From the NCBI GenBank assembly GCA_963792485.1, contig CAWBWL010000013.1, forward strand, positions 1-64,000: DNA of 64,000 bases. The letters are read 5' to 3'. Source of the stretch: JANOYJ01 sp963792485 (GTDB taxonomy: Bacteria > Pseudomonadota > Alphaproteobacteria > Rhizobiales > Rhizobiaceae). Positions within the stretch are counted from its first letter, which is position 1, and the number at the start of each line of letters is the position of its first letter. The notes beneath the pieces are model-generated. The model did no database searches and was not told the origin of the DNA. It was given only the letters and a program-made list of their open reading frames with translations. This document shows positions 17,298-26,298 of the stretch, piece by piece. Both the position numbers and the translations under genes were made by a program.

Positions 17298-18908
17298 ATG
17301 CCTCTTAGCTTCTTGCGCCAAGCGGCGCTTGCATTTGTTCTCCTGCTGACTTGCCTGATCCCGGCAGCGGCGGACGAAGCTGCGGTGCGCGCAGCGCTCG
17401 GCAAGCTCGGCGCCGACACAAGCTACCCGGCCGTTGAGGCGATGATCGGCGAGCTTGCGGCGACCGGCGATCCGCTGGCCGCGCCTGCGCTGAAGGCGTT
17501 GTCCGACGGCAGGCTCGTCGTGCGCAAAAGCGATGGCGGTGTCTTTGTGATGGATGGTGCCAAACTCCTCGACCCGTTGACAGGGGAAGAGGCTGGGGCT
17601 GCCGCAGACGCGCCAGTTGAGAAGGTCAAGATCAAGAACTCGATCCGCCGCAAGATCGCCGCCGCCATGTCCAGCCTCACTTTGACGGCGAAGGACCGGG
17701 CCGTGCGGCTGCGCGCAGTCGACACTATTTTCACCACGTCCGATGTAGGCCAACTGGAAGCGCTGACGGCGGCGCTCGCGGCGGAGACGGACCCGCTGGT
17801 GAAGACGCGCATGGAAGAGGCGAAGGCTGTGCTGACGCTCGCCTCGCCATCCGATGAGGCCGCGCGCATGGCCGCAGTCAGAACCATTGCCGGGCGCGGC
17901 GACCGGGCGGCGCTGTCCGTGCTGATGAATTTCCGCGGCAAGCTGGAAGGCGGCGCGGCATCGGCCTTGGAAAGCGCCATCTCGGTCGCCGAGCAGAATT
18001 TGAGATTCTGGAACATCGGCCAGAATGTCTGGTACGGCCTGTCGCTTGGCTCGGTGCTGCTGCTTGCCGCCATCGGCCTTGCCATCACCTTCGGCGTCAT
18101 GGGCGTCATCAACATGGCGCATGGCGAGATGGTCATGCTGGGAGCTTACACGACATTCGTCACGCAGAACCTCATCCGCCAGTCCGCCCCCGGCCTCGTT
18201 GAATGGTCGCTGCTGATCGCGCTGCCGCTTGCCTTCCTGTTCACGGCGCTGGTCGGCATTCTGATAGAGCGCGGCATCATCAAACATCTTTATGGACGTC
18301 CGCTGGAAACGCTGCTCGCGACCTGGGGCGTGTCGCTTATCCTGCAGCAGGCGGTGCGCACGATTTTCGGGCCGACCAACCAGGAAGTTTCCAACCCGTC
18401 CTGGATGTCCGGCGCCATCGAAATCGGCCAGCTGGCGATCACATGGAATCGGCTGTGGATCATCGTGTTTTCGCTGACTGTTTTTGCCGTCCTCCTGTTC
18501 GCCTTCAACCGCACGCCGATGGGCCTTCAGATGCGCGCCGTCACGCAGAACCGGCGCATGGCGTCGGCCATGGGCATCCGTACGCCGTTTGTCGATTCCA
18601 TGACCTTCGGCCTCGGCTCCGGCATCGCCGGCATTGCGGGCGTCGCGCTTTCGCAGATCGACAATGTCTCGCCCAATCTTGGGCAAAGCTACATTATTGA
18701 CAGTTTCATGGTCGTCGTTTTCGGCGGCGTCGGCAATCTCTGGGGCACATTGGTCGGGGCCATGTCACTGGGCATTGTCAACAAGCTGCTGGAGCCGTTC
18801 GCGGGCGCGGTGCTCGGCAAAATCCTCGTTCTCGTCCTCATCATCCTCTTCATCCAGAAGCGCCCGCGCGGCCTGTTCGCGCTTAAGGGGCGGGCGGTGG
18901 AAGCATGA
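17298..18908 (+). CDS. urtB: Urea ABC transporter permease UrtB
   Basis: Permease of 536 aa, the long UrtB form: a signal-like hydrophobic start, an extra periplasmic helical region to about residue 235, then the LivH-like membrane part with GVINMAHGEMVMLGAY and VSLILQQAVRTIFGPTNQ. The long N-terminal domain is a known UrtB feature absent from LivH. The start follows TTGGAAAG. The stop overlaps the probable urtC start by four bases (ATGA at 18905). Confidence 0.95.
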   Translation: MPLSFLRQAALAFVLLLTCLIPAAADEAAVRAALGKLGADTSYPAVEAMIGELAATGDPLAAPALKALSDGRLVVRKSDGGVFVMDGAKLLDPLTGEEAGAAADAPVEKVKIKNSIRRKIAAAMSSLTLTAKDRAVRLRAVDTIFTTSDVGQLEALTAALAAETDPLVKTRMEEAKAVLTLASPSDEAARMAAVRTIAGRGDRAALSVLMNFRGKLEGGAASALESAISVAEQNLRFWNIGQNVWYGLSLGSVLLLAAIGLAITFGVMGVINMAHGEMVMLGAYTTFVTQNLIRQSAPGLVEWSLLIALPLAFLFTALVGILIERGIIKHLYGRPLETLLATWGVSLILQQAVRTIFGPTNQEVSNPSWMSGAIEIGQLAITWNRLWIIVFSLTVFAVLLFAFNRTPMGLQMRAVTQNRRMASAMGIRTPFVDSMTFGLGSGIAGIAGVALSQIDNVSPNLGQSYIIDSFMVVVFGGVGNLWGTLVGAMSLGIVNKLLEPFAGAVLGKILVLVLIILFIQKRPRGLFALKGRAVEA

Positions 18909-20064
18909 TCCTGACGCGGTTTTTCATGGGCGGTTTCGACCGGCGGATCAGCAATCATGATCGGCCTGATCCTTGCGGCGGCAATTCTCGTTCCGGCGCT
19001 GCATCTTCTCGTTCCCGCAAGCTCGGCGTTCCATGTGCCGACCTATGTGGTGGCTCTTACCGGCAAATATCTCTGCTATGCGCTGCTGGCGCTGTCACTT
19101 GATCTTGTCTGGGGCTATTGCGGGATTCTGTCGCTCGGCCATGGCGCGTTCTTCGCGCTCGGCGGCTATGCGATGGGCATGTATCTGATGCGCCAGATCG
19201 GTTCGCGCGGCTCCTATGGAAACGCCGAACTGCCGGATTTCATGGTGTTTCTCAATTGGAAGGAGCTGCCCTGGTTCTGGCACGGCTTCGACAATTTCGC
19301 CTTCGCCATGCTGATGGTGATGCTGGTTCCGGGGCTGCTCGCCTTCATCTTCGGCTGGTTTGCCTTCCGCTCGCGCGTGTCAGGCGTCTATCTCTCGATC
19401 ATCACGCAGGCGCTCACCTATGCGCTGCTGCTTGCCTTCTTCCGCAACAATTTCGGATTTGGCGGCAATAACGGCCTCACCGATTTCAAGGATATTCTCG
19501 GCTTCAGCGTGCAGGCCGGCGGCACGCGGGCGGCGCTGTTTTCGGCAAGCGCCATCGCCCTTGCGCTTGGGCATTCTGGTGACCTCGGCGCTGGTCAATT
19601 CGAAATATGGCAAGCTGATGATCGGCGTGCGCGACGCGGAAAGCCGGCTGCGGTTTCTCGGCTACCGGCCGGAGAACATCAAGCTCGTCGCTTTCACGGT
19701 TTCGGCGGTGATGGCGGGCATTGCGGGCGCGCTCTATGTGCCGCAGGTCGGTATCATCAATCCGGGCGAGTTCGATCCGGGCAATTCGATTGAAGTTGTG
19801 ATCTGGACCGCCGTCGGCGGGCGCGGCACAATCATCGGCCCGGTGATCGGGCGCATTGCTGGTCAATGCCGGGCAAGAGCTGGTTCACCGGCGTGCTGCC
19901 GGAATTCTGGCTGTTCGCGCTCGGCGGGCTGTTTGTCTTCGTCACGCTGTTCATGCCGAAAGGCGTTGTCGGTCTTTGGGAGAAATATCTGCCGCGCCGT
20001 TCCAAGGAGAAGCGCGTCGATCCCGAGCCCGACCTTGCCCGCAGCAGCGGAGGCGGCGTCATGA
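18905..20064 (+). pseudogene. urtC: Urea ABC transporter permease UrtC, about five single-base insertions
   Basis: All of UrtC is present but split over three frames. MILTRFFMGGFDRRIS starts at the ATG overlapping the urtB stop; the main membrane part (SLDLVWGYCGILSLGHGAFFALGGY) follows one frame on; later parts (VNSKYGKLMIGVRDAESRLRFLGY, then WFTGVLPEFWLFALGGLFV) are again shifted. Probable extra bases lie at about 18953, 19567 (TT for T), 19849 (GGG), 19871 (GGG) and 20038 (CCC). Removing five bases gives 384 aa, a normal UrtC ending in TGA overlapped by the urtD ATG. No stop or substitution damage is seen, so sequence error is more likely than true decay. Confidence 0.88.
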
Positions 20065-20815
20065 GCTCCGCCGCGACGCTGCTTTATCTTGACGGCGTGT
20101 CTGTCTCCTTCGACGGTTTCCGCGCCATCAACAATCTGTCGCTGGCGCTTGGCCAAGGGCGAAATGCGCGCCATTATCGGGCCGAACGGCGCGGGTAAAA
20201 CCACGATGATGGACATCATCACCGGCAAGACCAAGCCGGACGCGGGGGAGGTGTTTTTCGATCATGGCAAGGTGGACCTGACCAAACATGACGAGGCCGA
20301 CATCGCAACCATGGGCATCGGGCGCAAGTTTCAAAAGCCGACAGTGTTCGAGAGCCAGTCGGTTGAAGACAATATCACTGCTGGCGATGAAGGGAAAGCG
20401 CGGCGCGGTGTTTTCGCTGTTCCACCGCTCGACACAGTACGAGACAAAACGCATCAGCTGAAATTCTCGACACGGTGCGCCTCTCCGCCAAGCGCCATCT
20501 CCTCGCCGCCAATCTGTCGCATGGGCAGAAGCAATGGCTCGAAATCGGCATGCTGCTTGGCTCAGGACCCGATGCTGCTTCTTGGTCGATGAGCCGGTGG
20601 CCGGGATGACCGATGCCGAAACGGAGGAGACGGCCAAGCTGCTCAGGCAGATCGCAGAAACCCATTCCGTCATCGTCGTCGAGCATGACATGCATTTTGT
20701 CCGCGAACTCGGTGTCAAGGTCACCTGCCTGCACGAAGGGTCGGTGCTCGCCGAGGGACCACTGGATTTTGTCAGCGCGGATCCGCGCGTTATTGAAGTC
20801 TATCTGGGGCGCTGA
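20061..20815 (+). pseudogene. urtD: Urea ABC transporter ATP-binding protein UrtD, about five single-base insertions
   Basis: UrtD motifs occur in order over three frames: LYLDGVSVSFDGFRAINNLSL at the start, GPNGAGKTTMMDIITGKT (Walker A), GRKFQKPTVFE, LSHGQKQWLEIGMLL (signature), VDEPVAGMTD (Walker B) and VVEHDMHFVRE. Extra bases are inferred near 20149, 20376-20380, 20453-20460, 20557 and 20582; three of the five are a T doubled before GG. Removing five gives 249 aa, the family length, ending in VYLGR. As it stands no functional UrtD could be made without correction. It overlaps urtC (ATGA) and urtE follows after two bases. Confidence 0.88.
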
Positions 20816-20817
20816 GC

Positions 20818-21513
20818 ATGCTGACCATTGAAAACGCTAATCTGCACTACGGTGCCGCGCAGGCCTTGCGCGGGGTGAGCCTGAAAGCCGATCAGGCGAA
20901 GATCACCTGCGTGCTCGGCCGCAACGGCGTTGGCAAATCGAGCCTGCTGCGCGCCATTGTCGGTCACCAGCCGCTCTCGTCCGGCGCGATCCTGTTCGAG
21001 GGGAAGGACTTCGGCAAGAGCGCCGCCTATGAGCGTTCGCGCGCGGGCGTCGCTTATGTGCCGCAGGGGCGGGAGATATTTCCGCTGTTGTCGGTGCGCG
21101 AAAATCTGGAGACAGGTTATGCGCCGCTGAAGCGCTCCATGCGTGAAATACCGGACCATGTGTTCGAGCTGTTTCCTGTGCTCAAAGACATGCTGCACCG
21201 GCGCGGCGGCGATCTGTCCGGCGGCCAGCAGCAGCAGCTGGCGATCGGCCGGGCGCTGGTGACGCGGCCGAAGCTTCTGGTCCTCGACGAGCCGACCGAA
21301 GGCATCCAGCCGTCGATCATCAAGGACATAGGCCGCGCCATCCGCTTCCTGCGCGACACGGCGGGGATCACCATTCTGCTTGTCGAGCAATATCTGGACT
21401 TCTGCCGCGAGCTGGCGGATCAGGTGTTCATCATGGACCGGGGCGAAATTGTGCATGCGGGTCCCGCATCAGACCTTGACCGCAAGGACGTGCGCAAACA
21501 TCTGACTGTTTGA
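20818..21513 (+). CDS. urtE: Urea ABC transporter ATP-binding protein UrtE
   Basis: ATPase of 231 aa and last gene of urtABCDE. Walker A GRNGVGKSS, signature LSGGQQQQLAIGRAL, Walker B LLVLDEPTEGIQPS and LLVEQYLDFC are typical of UrtE; Thr-Glu-Gly-Ile-Gln-Pro separates it from LivF. The frame is intact, in contrast to urtC and urtD just upstream. No urease genes are in the window, so urea breakdown must be encoded elsewhere. Confidence 0.95.
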   Translation: MLTIENANLHYGAAQALRGVSLKADQAKITCVLGRNGVGKSSLLRAIVGHQPLSSGAILFEGKDFGKSAAYERSRAGVAYVPQGREIFPLLSVRENLETGYAPLKRSMREIPDHVFELFPVLKDMLHRRGGDLSGGQQQQLAIGRALVTRPKLLVLDEPTEGIQPSIIKDIGRAIRFLRDTAGITILLVEQYLDFCRELADQVFIMDRGEIVHAGPASDLDRKDVRKHLTV

Positions 21514-21525
21514 TCTCAAGAGAAT

Positions 21526-21547
21526 GGGCCGGGACAGGTCCCGGCCC
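21526..21547. terminator. Hairpin between convergent urtE and Met-rich gene
   Basis: GGGCCGGGAC and GTCCCGGCCC form a perfect inverted repeat with a very short loop in the 49 bases between two convergent genes. It lacks a U-run on either side, so termination would be weak or factor-assisted. Confidence 0.45.
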
Positions 21548-21562
21548 GACGCAAGCGCAAGA

Positions 21563-21826
21563 TTACTTCTTCATTTCCGTTGCCTTCATGGCGGCGTCCA
21601 TGTGTTTCATGCAATCATCGGCCTTGTTTTCCTTCATGGCCATTTTGGCCATTTCGACCTCTTTCATGGCCATTTCCATTGATTCCTTCATCGCCGGATC
21701 GTTCATTGCCTTCGCGCCTTCCTCGAGCTTCATGATGGTCGCGTCGTCGCAAGCCATCTTGTCTTCGGCGCTGGCGAAGGAAACGGACAGCAGAAGGGCT
21801 GCGGCAGTCAGAAGTGTTTTAGTCAT
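21563..21826 (-). CDS. Small Met/Lys-rich periplasmic protein, function unknown
   Basis: Secreted protein of 87 aa. A clear signal peptide (LLTAAALLLSVSFASA) is cut after residue 20. The mature 67 residues hold 14 methionines, many lysines and acidic residues and only two cysteines (Cys26, Cys72), and should form amphipathic helices, probably pinned by a disulfide. The ATG at 21826 has TTGGAGGA seven bases upstream; the longer upstream frame is not used. Met-rich periplasmic proteins sometimes bind copper or silver, but no MxxM/His cluster typical of a known family is evident. Monocistronic, convergent to urtE. Confidence 0.75.
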   Translation of the reverse strand: MTKTLLTAAALLLSVSFASAEDKMACDDATIMKLEEGAKAMNDPAMKESMEMAMKEVEMAKMAMKENKADDCMKHMDAAMKATEMKK

Positions 21827-22050
21827 GAGGTTATCCTCCAAAAATTGGTTGTGGCGTTGTGCCAATCCGTTATTGGGGCCGTGACGTAGACACCTGCAAA
21901 ACACGAAAACGCGAAGCACGCGGCTGTGAGAATCCCCGTCTCAAATCTCACCATTGCGTGATGGGTTTGCGCTAGCGCCAAAATGTGGTTGAGTTGTTCC
22001 GGGGAGGCTCGATGCAGCCCTTTTGACAAAAAGAAACGGGAACGAAAACC

Positions 22051-22842
22051 ATGGTCCAAATCAATCGCCGCAGCGCTATCGCCTCGGCACTTCTGGCTGC
22101 GCTGGCATTATCACTGCCAGCACAAGCACTTGAGAAAACTTACACGATCGGCACGGAAGGCGCTTATCCGCCATTCAACATGATCGATGCCTCCGGCAAG
22201 ATCGGCGGGTTCGATGTTGAGATTGGGCTCGCGCTTTGCGCTGAGATGAAGGTCACCTGCGATGTAGTGGCGCAGGATTGGGACGGCATCATTCCGGGGC
22301 TTGTCGCTGATAAATACGACATGATCATCGCGTCCATGTTCATCACCGAAGAGCGCAAGAAAACCGTGTCCTTCACCGATCCCTACTACAAAGCGGCGAT
22401 GACGCATGTCGCCAAAAAGGGCTCCGGCATCACCGACTTTTCTGATGCCGGCATGAAGGGCAAGACAATCGGCGTGCAGAGCGGCACGACGCAGGCGACG
22501 TTCGCGGAAAAGACCTACCCGTCTGCCGAGATCAAATCCTATCCGACGCAGGACGAGGTCAATCTCGACATGGCGTCCGGGCGGCTTGACCTGCAGGTCG
22601 GCGACATGATTCCAATGCTGGACTGGGTGAAGAAGACCAAGGATGGCGAGGGCTTTGAACTGATCGGCACGCCAATCACTGATCCGGCCTTTGTCGGCGA
22701 CGGCGTCGGCATTGCTGTGCGGCAGGCCGACACTGAGCTGCGCGAGGCGCTCAATGCGGCGCTGAAGGCCATTATTGCCAACGGCACTTACAAGGCGATC
22801 AATAACAGATATTTCGCCATCGACATCTATACGATGAAATAG
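22051..22842 (+). CDS. Polar amino-acid ABC transporter substrate-binding protein
   Basis: Periplasmic binding protein of 263 aa (SBP_bac_3 family, HisJ/ArgT-like). The signal has Arg6-Arg7 and is cut after Ala-Gln-Ala near residue 26. GTEGAYPPFNMIDASGKIGGFDVEIG is split by the usual Asp/Glu positions, and KYDMIIASMFITEERKKTVSFTDPYY is the family core. These proteins usually bind lysine, arginine, ornithine or histidine. No permease or ATPase gene is nearby, so it is an orphan that must use other membrane subunits. The agmatinase-like gene starts 8 bases later, which supports arginine, agmatine or a guanidino compound as ligand. Confidence 0.88.
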   Translation: MVQINRRSAIASALLAALALSLPAQALEKTYTIGTEGAYPPFNMIDASGKIGGFDVEIGLALCAEMKVTCDVVAQDWDGIIPGLVADKYDMIIASMFITEERKKTVSFTDPYYKAAMTHVAKKGSGITDFSDAGMKGKTIGVQSGTTQATFAEKTYPSAEIKSYPTQDEVNLDMASGRLDLQVGDMIPMLDWVKKTKDGEGFELIGTPITDPAFVGDGVGIAVRQADTELREALNAALKAIIANGTYKAINNRYFAIDIYTMK

Positions 22843-22850
22843 CGCTGGTC

Positions 22851-23799
22851 GTGAGCCGCATTCGCAAGGGCGACCAGGCTTTCGACCGCGACAGCCTGCT
22901 CGGCACAGAAACTGAGATGCCTTTTTCCGGCGCGCGATCATTCATGCGCCGGAAATACACGCGCGATTTGACAGGCGCGGACTGGGCGGTGATGGGCATT
23001 CCCTATGATTTGTCGACGTCGGGCCGCCCCGGCGCGCGGCTTGGACCCAACGCCATCCGCAACGCCTCTTCGCAGTTGGCTTGGGGCAAAGTCTGGCCCT
23101 GGGGGTTCGACCCGTTCGATCATCTGGCGGTGGTTGATTACGGCGACGTGCTTTACCGGCGCGGACAGCCGGAGGAAATGCTGAAGGCGGCGCGCGAACA
23201 GGCGAAGGCTGTCTTGGACTGCAGGCGTCAAACTCGTCACGCTGGGCGGTGATCACTTGGTCACGTATCCGCTTCTGAAAGCCCATGCCGAGATGCTGGG
23301 GCCGCTCGCTCTTATCCAATTTGATGCGCATCGCGACACGGCAGATTCGGATTTTCTCGATCACGGCACTTTCGTTCATCACGCCATAGAGAACGGCTAC
23401 ATTGACGCAGCGCATTCGATCCAGATCGGCATCCGCACCTATTATGAACATGATGATCCGATGCGAGTTCTATACCGCCCGGATGTGCGCCAAATGGGCG
23501 CGGCGGGGGTTGCAGATGAGATCAGGCGCGTCACTGCGGGGCGGCCGGTGTATCTGACTTTTGACATCGACTGTTTCGATCCGGCCTTTGCGCCGGGAAC
23601 CGGAACGCCGGTCGTGGACGGGCTGTTTCCGGGCGAGGTTTTTGATATCATCAGGGCGCTCAAGGATATTGAAATTGCCGGCATGGATGTCGTTGAAGTC
23701 TGCCCGGCTTACGATCCGGCTGAAACAACGGCGCTGCTGGCGGCGAGCGTGGTGCTTGAGTTTTTGTGCGGGCGAGCGGCGCAATCTGCGCATGCCTGA
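22851..23799 (+). pseudogene. Agmatinase/guanidino-ureohydrolase family enzyme, one single-base insertion
   Basis: Binuclear manganese ureohydrolase that would release urea from agmatine or a related guanidino compound. The first part (MGIPYDLSTSGRPGARLGPNAIR) and the second part (LGGDH, DAHRDT, TFDIDCFDPAFAPGTGTP) carry all metal ligands but lie in adjacent frames. The break is near 23220: removing one base from GACTGCAGG restores LDAGVKLVTLGGDH and a 315-residue enzyme. The start is the GTG at 22851. Urea made here would be a local product next to a urea importer operon. Guanidinobutyrase or guanidinopropionase are alternatives to agmatinase. Confidence 0.85.
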
Positions 23800-23954
23800 C
23801 TGATACCGCGCGCGCAAGCTGCCAACTATCCCCCAAATGGGTGATGACGCGCGCTGGTTGCGCTGGTCTATTGAATTGCCGCCTCTGCAGTATCTATACT
23901 TCACGGGAATTACGGGTATCATCCCTGCCAGGGCGCGCATCGGGGAGACATTCC

Positions 23955-24800
23955 ATGGCTACTGCTGTGCCCAAGAAGATGTTCAGCCCAGTCGAGATCA
24001 AGAAACACCGCGACACGCTGGACACATTCACCGATGCGGCGGCGGATTTTCTGGACTGGATTTATGACGACCATTTGAAATTTTTCGCCAAATGGGGTGT
24101 TTCCAAATATTACGGCGACCGCAAGCCTGAGCACAAAACCCGCGAGCTGCGCGTCAAGCAGCTGAAGAAATTCGGCAAGCCCGAGTTTCTCGCCGATCAG
24201 CAAGTGGCGACGGCCTGCATTCTGCTTGCGATGCAGGCCTGCGAACGCGGCTTCAATGCCACCGGCATGGCGAACACTTGGAAGAAAATCGACAGCCAGC
24301 TGAGGATCGACGAGAAGTTATATGGCACGGACCTGCAGATCATGCTGCAGCAGCTTGGCTGGAAACTCTATTACTGGAATCCGGACCCGAGCCAGAACGC
24401 GGCCTGGGATGCGGAGGACCAGCAGATCAACCCCTTGAAGCCCGGGCGCAAATGGATGCCGGTCTGGGGCGGTCATGCGCTGCGCCATGCGAGCGCGGTG
24501 AACAAGGGCGCTTATTTCGACGCCATGGTCGATAATGTCACGAAGCTGGTGGGCTTCAAGAAGACGCCGCCTGCGAGCTTCAAGACTTTGCCATTTTTTG
24601 TCGGAATCGCCCATGCGGGCTATCATGTGTTTCCCGGACGGCGGGGCGGTGTCATTGAGGCGCATTCGATGCGCGAGATGACCGCCAAGGACAATATCGA
24701 AGTTGCGCCGTTCAATCCGCTGGCGGCTGGCGGCGCGCCGCGCTGGACCAATTCGGAGAAATACCGGTCCGGCGTCATTGCCGTTCCGCAGGACTTCTAA
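23955..24800 (+). CDS. Conserved hypothetical protein next to peptidoglycan-type genes
   Basis: Protein of 281 aa of unknown function. I chose the ATG at 23955, after GGGGAGACATTCC; the longer frame overlaps the previous gene. There is no signal peptide or membrane segment. The N-terminal half is Lys-rich and helical (EIKKHRDTLDTFTDAAADFLDW). The C-terminal half contains GIAHAGYHVFPG, then IEAHSMREM and IAVPQDF, with conserved-looking His residues that could belong to a papain-like or other hydrolase fold; this is speculative. An M15-type peptidase gene and a polysaccharide deacetylase gene follow after 37 and 13 bases, also without signal peptides. Confidence 0.7.
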   Translation: MATAVPKKMFSPVEIKKHRDTLDTFTDAAADFLDWIYDDHLKFFAKWGVSKYYGDRKPEHKTRELRVKQLKKFGKPEFLADQQVATACILLAMQACERGFNATGMANTWKKIDSQLRIDEKLYGTDLQIMLQQLGWKLYYWNPDPSQNAAWDAEDQQINPLKPGRKWMPVWGGHALRHASAVNKGAYFDAMVDNVTKLVGFKKTPPASFKTLPFFVGIAHAGYHVFPGRRGGVIEAHSMREMTAKDNIEVAPFNPLAAGGAPRWTNSEKYRSGVIAVPQDF

Positions 24801-24837
24801 ACCTGCTGCTAAACAGAGCCATTAACCGGAGGCCAAG

Positions 24838-25662
24838 ATGCAAAAACGCGGAATTATGATGGTCCAGACCCATCTGAAAAAGCTGGGACACTTCGGCGGT
24901 AATGCCGATGGCGTCACCGGGCCGATTACGCAGACGGCGGTCGATAAAGGCCTCGGCGCCCGGCAGGCCGAATTGCCTGCGGGCGCGATGGGCTTTCCTG
25001 CCGACCGCAAGCTCGTTTTGATGCTGCAGCTCATTGCCAAGGACAAGGGCATCGAGGTTGAGCCGCTTGACGGGTTCTGGGGGCCTGTCACCCAGCATGC
25101 TTATGAATCGCTGGTGCATCTACAGAACACCGGCAATTTGCCACCCAATTGGCGCGATGATGAACCGTCGGACGCAAATCCACATGTGTGGCCGCGCGAC
25201 CGCGGCAATCAGGCTGAGATGAAAGCGTTCTACGGTCAGCCGGGCAGACCGCCGATCACCAAGGTGCGCTGCCCCTGGACGCTGAAGCTTGCCTGGGACA
25301 AGGGCACGACCATGACCCATGTCGGTGTTCATACGAAGGTCGCCGACAGCGTCGGTGACGTGTTTGAGAAGGTGCATGCACATTATGGTGCGGCGGAGCT
25401 CAAGCGGCTCAGGCTCGACCTTTACGGCGGCTCATTCTTCGCCCGCAAGAAGCGCGGCGGCTCGACCTGGTCCACCCATGCTTGGGCGATCGCGATGGAT
25501 TGGGACCCGGAGCGCAACCAGCTGAAATGGGGCCGTGACCGCGCCTCGCTTGACGCCAGCGCCTATGATTTCTGGTGGCGCGCATGGGAGGCGGAAGGCT
25601 GGGTGAGCCTTGGCCGGACGCGCAATTTTGACTGGATGCATGTTCAGGCCGCCCGGCTCTAA
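24838..25662 (+). CDS. M15-like peptidase with peptidoglycan-binding repeats
   Basis: Protein of 274 aa. Two PG_binding_1-like repeats are visible at about residues 7-40 (LGHFGGNADGVTGPITQTAV) and 60-98 (LDGFWGPVTQHAYE). The rest resembles the VanY/M15 zinc carboxypeptidase fold: STHAWAIAMDWD gives the His214 and Asp221 ligands and DWMHVQ gives His268. Such enzymes cleave D-Ala-D-Ala or D-Ala-containing peptide bonds in peptidoglycan. There is no signal peptide, so export would need another route, as with phage endolysins or secreted effectors. The ATG follows GGAGGCCAAG. Confidence 0.78.
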   Translation: MQKRGIMMVQTHLKKLGHFGGNADGVTGPITQTAVDKGLGARQAELPAGAMGFPADRKLVLMLQLIAKDKGIEVEPLDGFWGPVTQHAYESLVHLQNTGNLPPNWRDDEPSDANPHVWPRDRGNQAEMKAFYGQPGRPPITKVRCPWTLKLAWDKGTTMTHVGVHTKVADSVGDVFEKVHAHYGAAELKRLRLDLYGGSFFARKKRGGSTWSTHAWAIAMDWDPERNQLKWGRDRASLDASAYDFWWRAWEAEGWVSLGRTRNFDWMHVQAARL

Positions 25663-25675
25663 GGAAGGACGGGCC

Positions 25676-26293
25676 ATGCCGCAAACATCAGCCCTGAAGC
25701 CAATAGTTCCAAGCTACAAGGCGGCGGGAGCCAAAGAGATATGGCTGACATTTGATGACGGGCCGCATCCAACGAACACGAAAAAGACTGTTGCGACACT
25801 TGCGGCGCATCAGATCAGCGCGGTTTTTTTCGTGGTCGGACGCAATTGCGCCCTCTATCCGCAGACCCTCAAACTGGTCGCTGACGGGGGGCACCGCATA
25901 GCCAATCATACCTATACCCATCCAAATCTCACCACGCTCAGCAGGGCGAAGATCAAGGAGGAACTCCTGAAAACAGAGAGGATCATTGCGCCTTTCATGG
26001 ATGGCCGGAAGCTGTTTCGCCCGCCCTATGGCGCGCACAATGCGGCTGTGGATGATGTTGCGGCGGATCTCGGCTACCGGCTTGTGCTGTGGAACGTGGA
26101 CACTGTGGACTGGAGCGCGAAATTCAAACCCGACAAATGGGTGCAGCATGGGGTCAACCAGATCAAGGCGCGGCAAAGCTCAGTCGTGCTCAATCACGAC
26201 ATTCACCGCACGACTGCCGGAAATCTCGATCTGTTCATCCGGAAGATCAAGGCGATAAAGGGCGCGAAGTTCAAACCGGCGGCGATCTTATAG
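25676..26293 (+). CDS. Polysaccharide deacetylase family protein (NodB domain)
   Basis: Enzyme of 205 aa, almost entirely the NodB homology domain. Motif 1 TFDDGPH (residues 25-31) supplies the catalytic Asp and metal Asp, motif 2 NHTYTHPN gives His78 and His82, motif 3 is RPPYGAHN and motif 5 is VLNHDIH. It should remove N-acetyl groups from chitin-like or peptidoglycan glycans. The ATG at 25676, after AAGGAAGGACGG, excludes an upstream extension that overlaps the previous gene. No signal peptide is evident, which is unusual for a wall-active deacetylase. Confidence 0.85.
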   Translation: MPQTSALKPIVPSYKAAGAKEIWLTFDDGPHPTNTKKTVATLAAHQISAVFFVVGRNCALYPQTLKLVADGGHRIANHTYTHPNLTTLSRAKIKEELLKTERIIAPFMDGRKLFRPPYGAHNAAVDDVAADLGYRLVLWNVDTVDWSAKFKPDKWVQHGVNQIKARQSSVVLNHDIHRTTAGNLDLFIRKIKAIKGAKFKPAAIL

Positions 26294-26298
26294 AACCT

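Noticed and set aside
17184..18686. 500-codon open frame antisense to urtB
   Set aside because: Shadow of a GC-rich coding strand: low-complexity Arg/His/Gln/Asp-rich product with no family motif, no ribosome site, lying fully opposite a well-conserved gene.
18905..20815. Programmed ribosomal frameshifting in urtC/urtD
   Set aside because: About ten shifts at unrelated places, no slippery heptamer with downstream structure, and intact single-frame forms are the family norm.
23955..26293. Prophage remnant
   Set aside because: Endolysin-like features exist, but no capsid, tail, holin, integrase or composition change is visible; kept only as an unexplained cassette.
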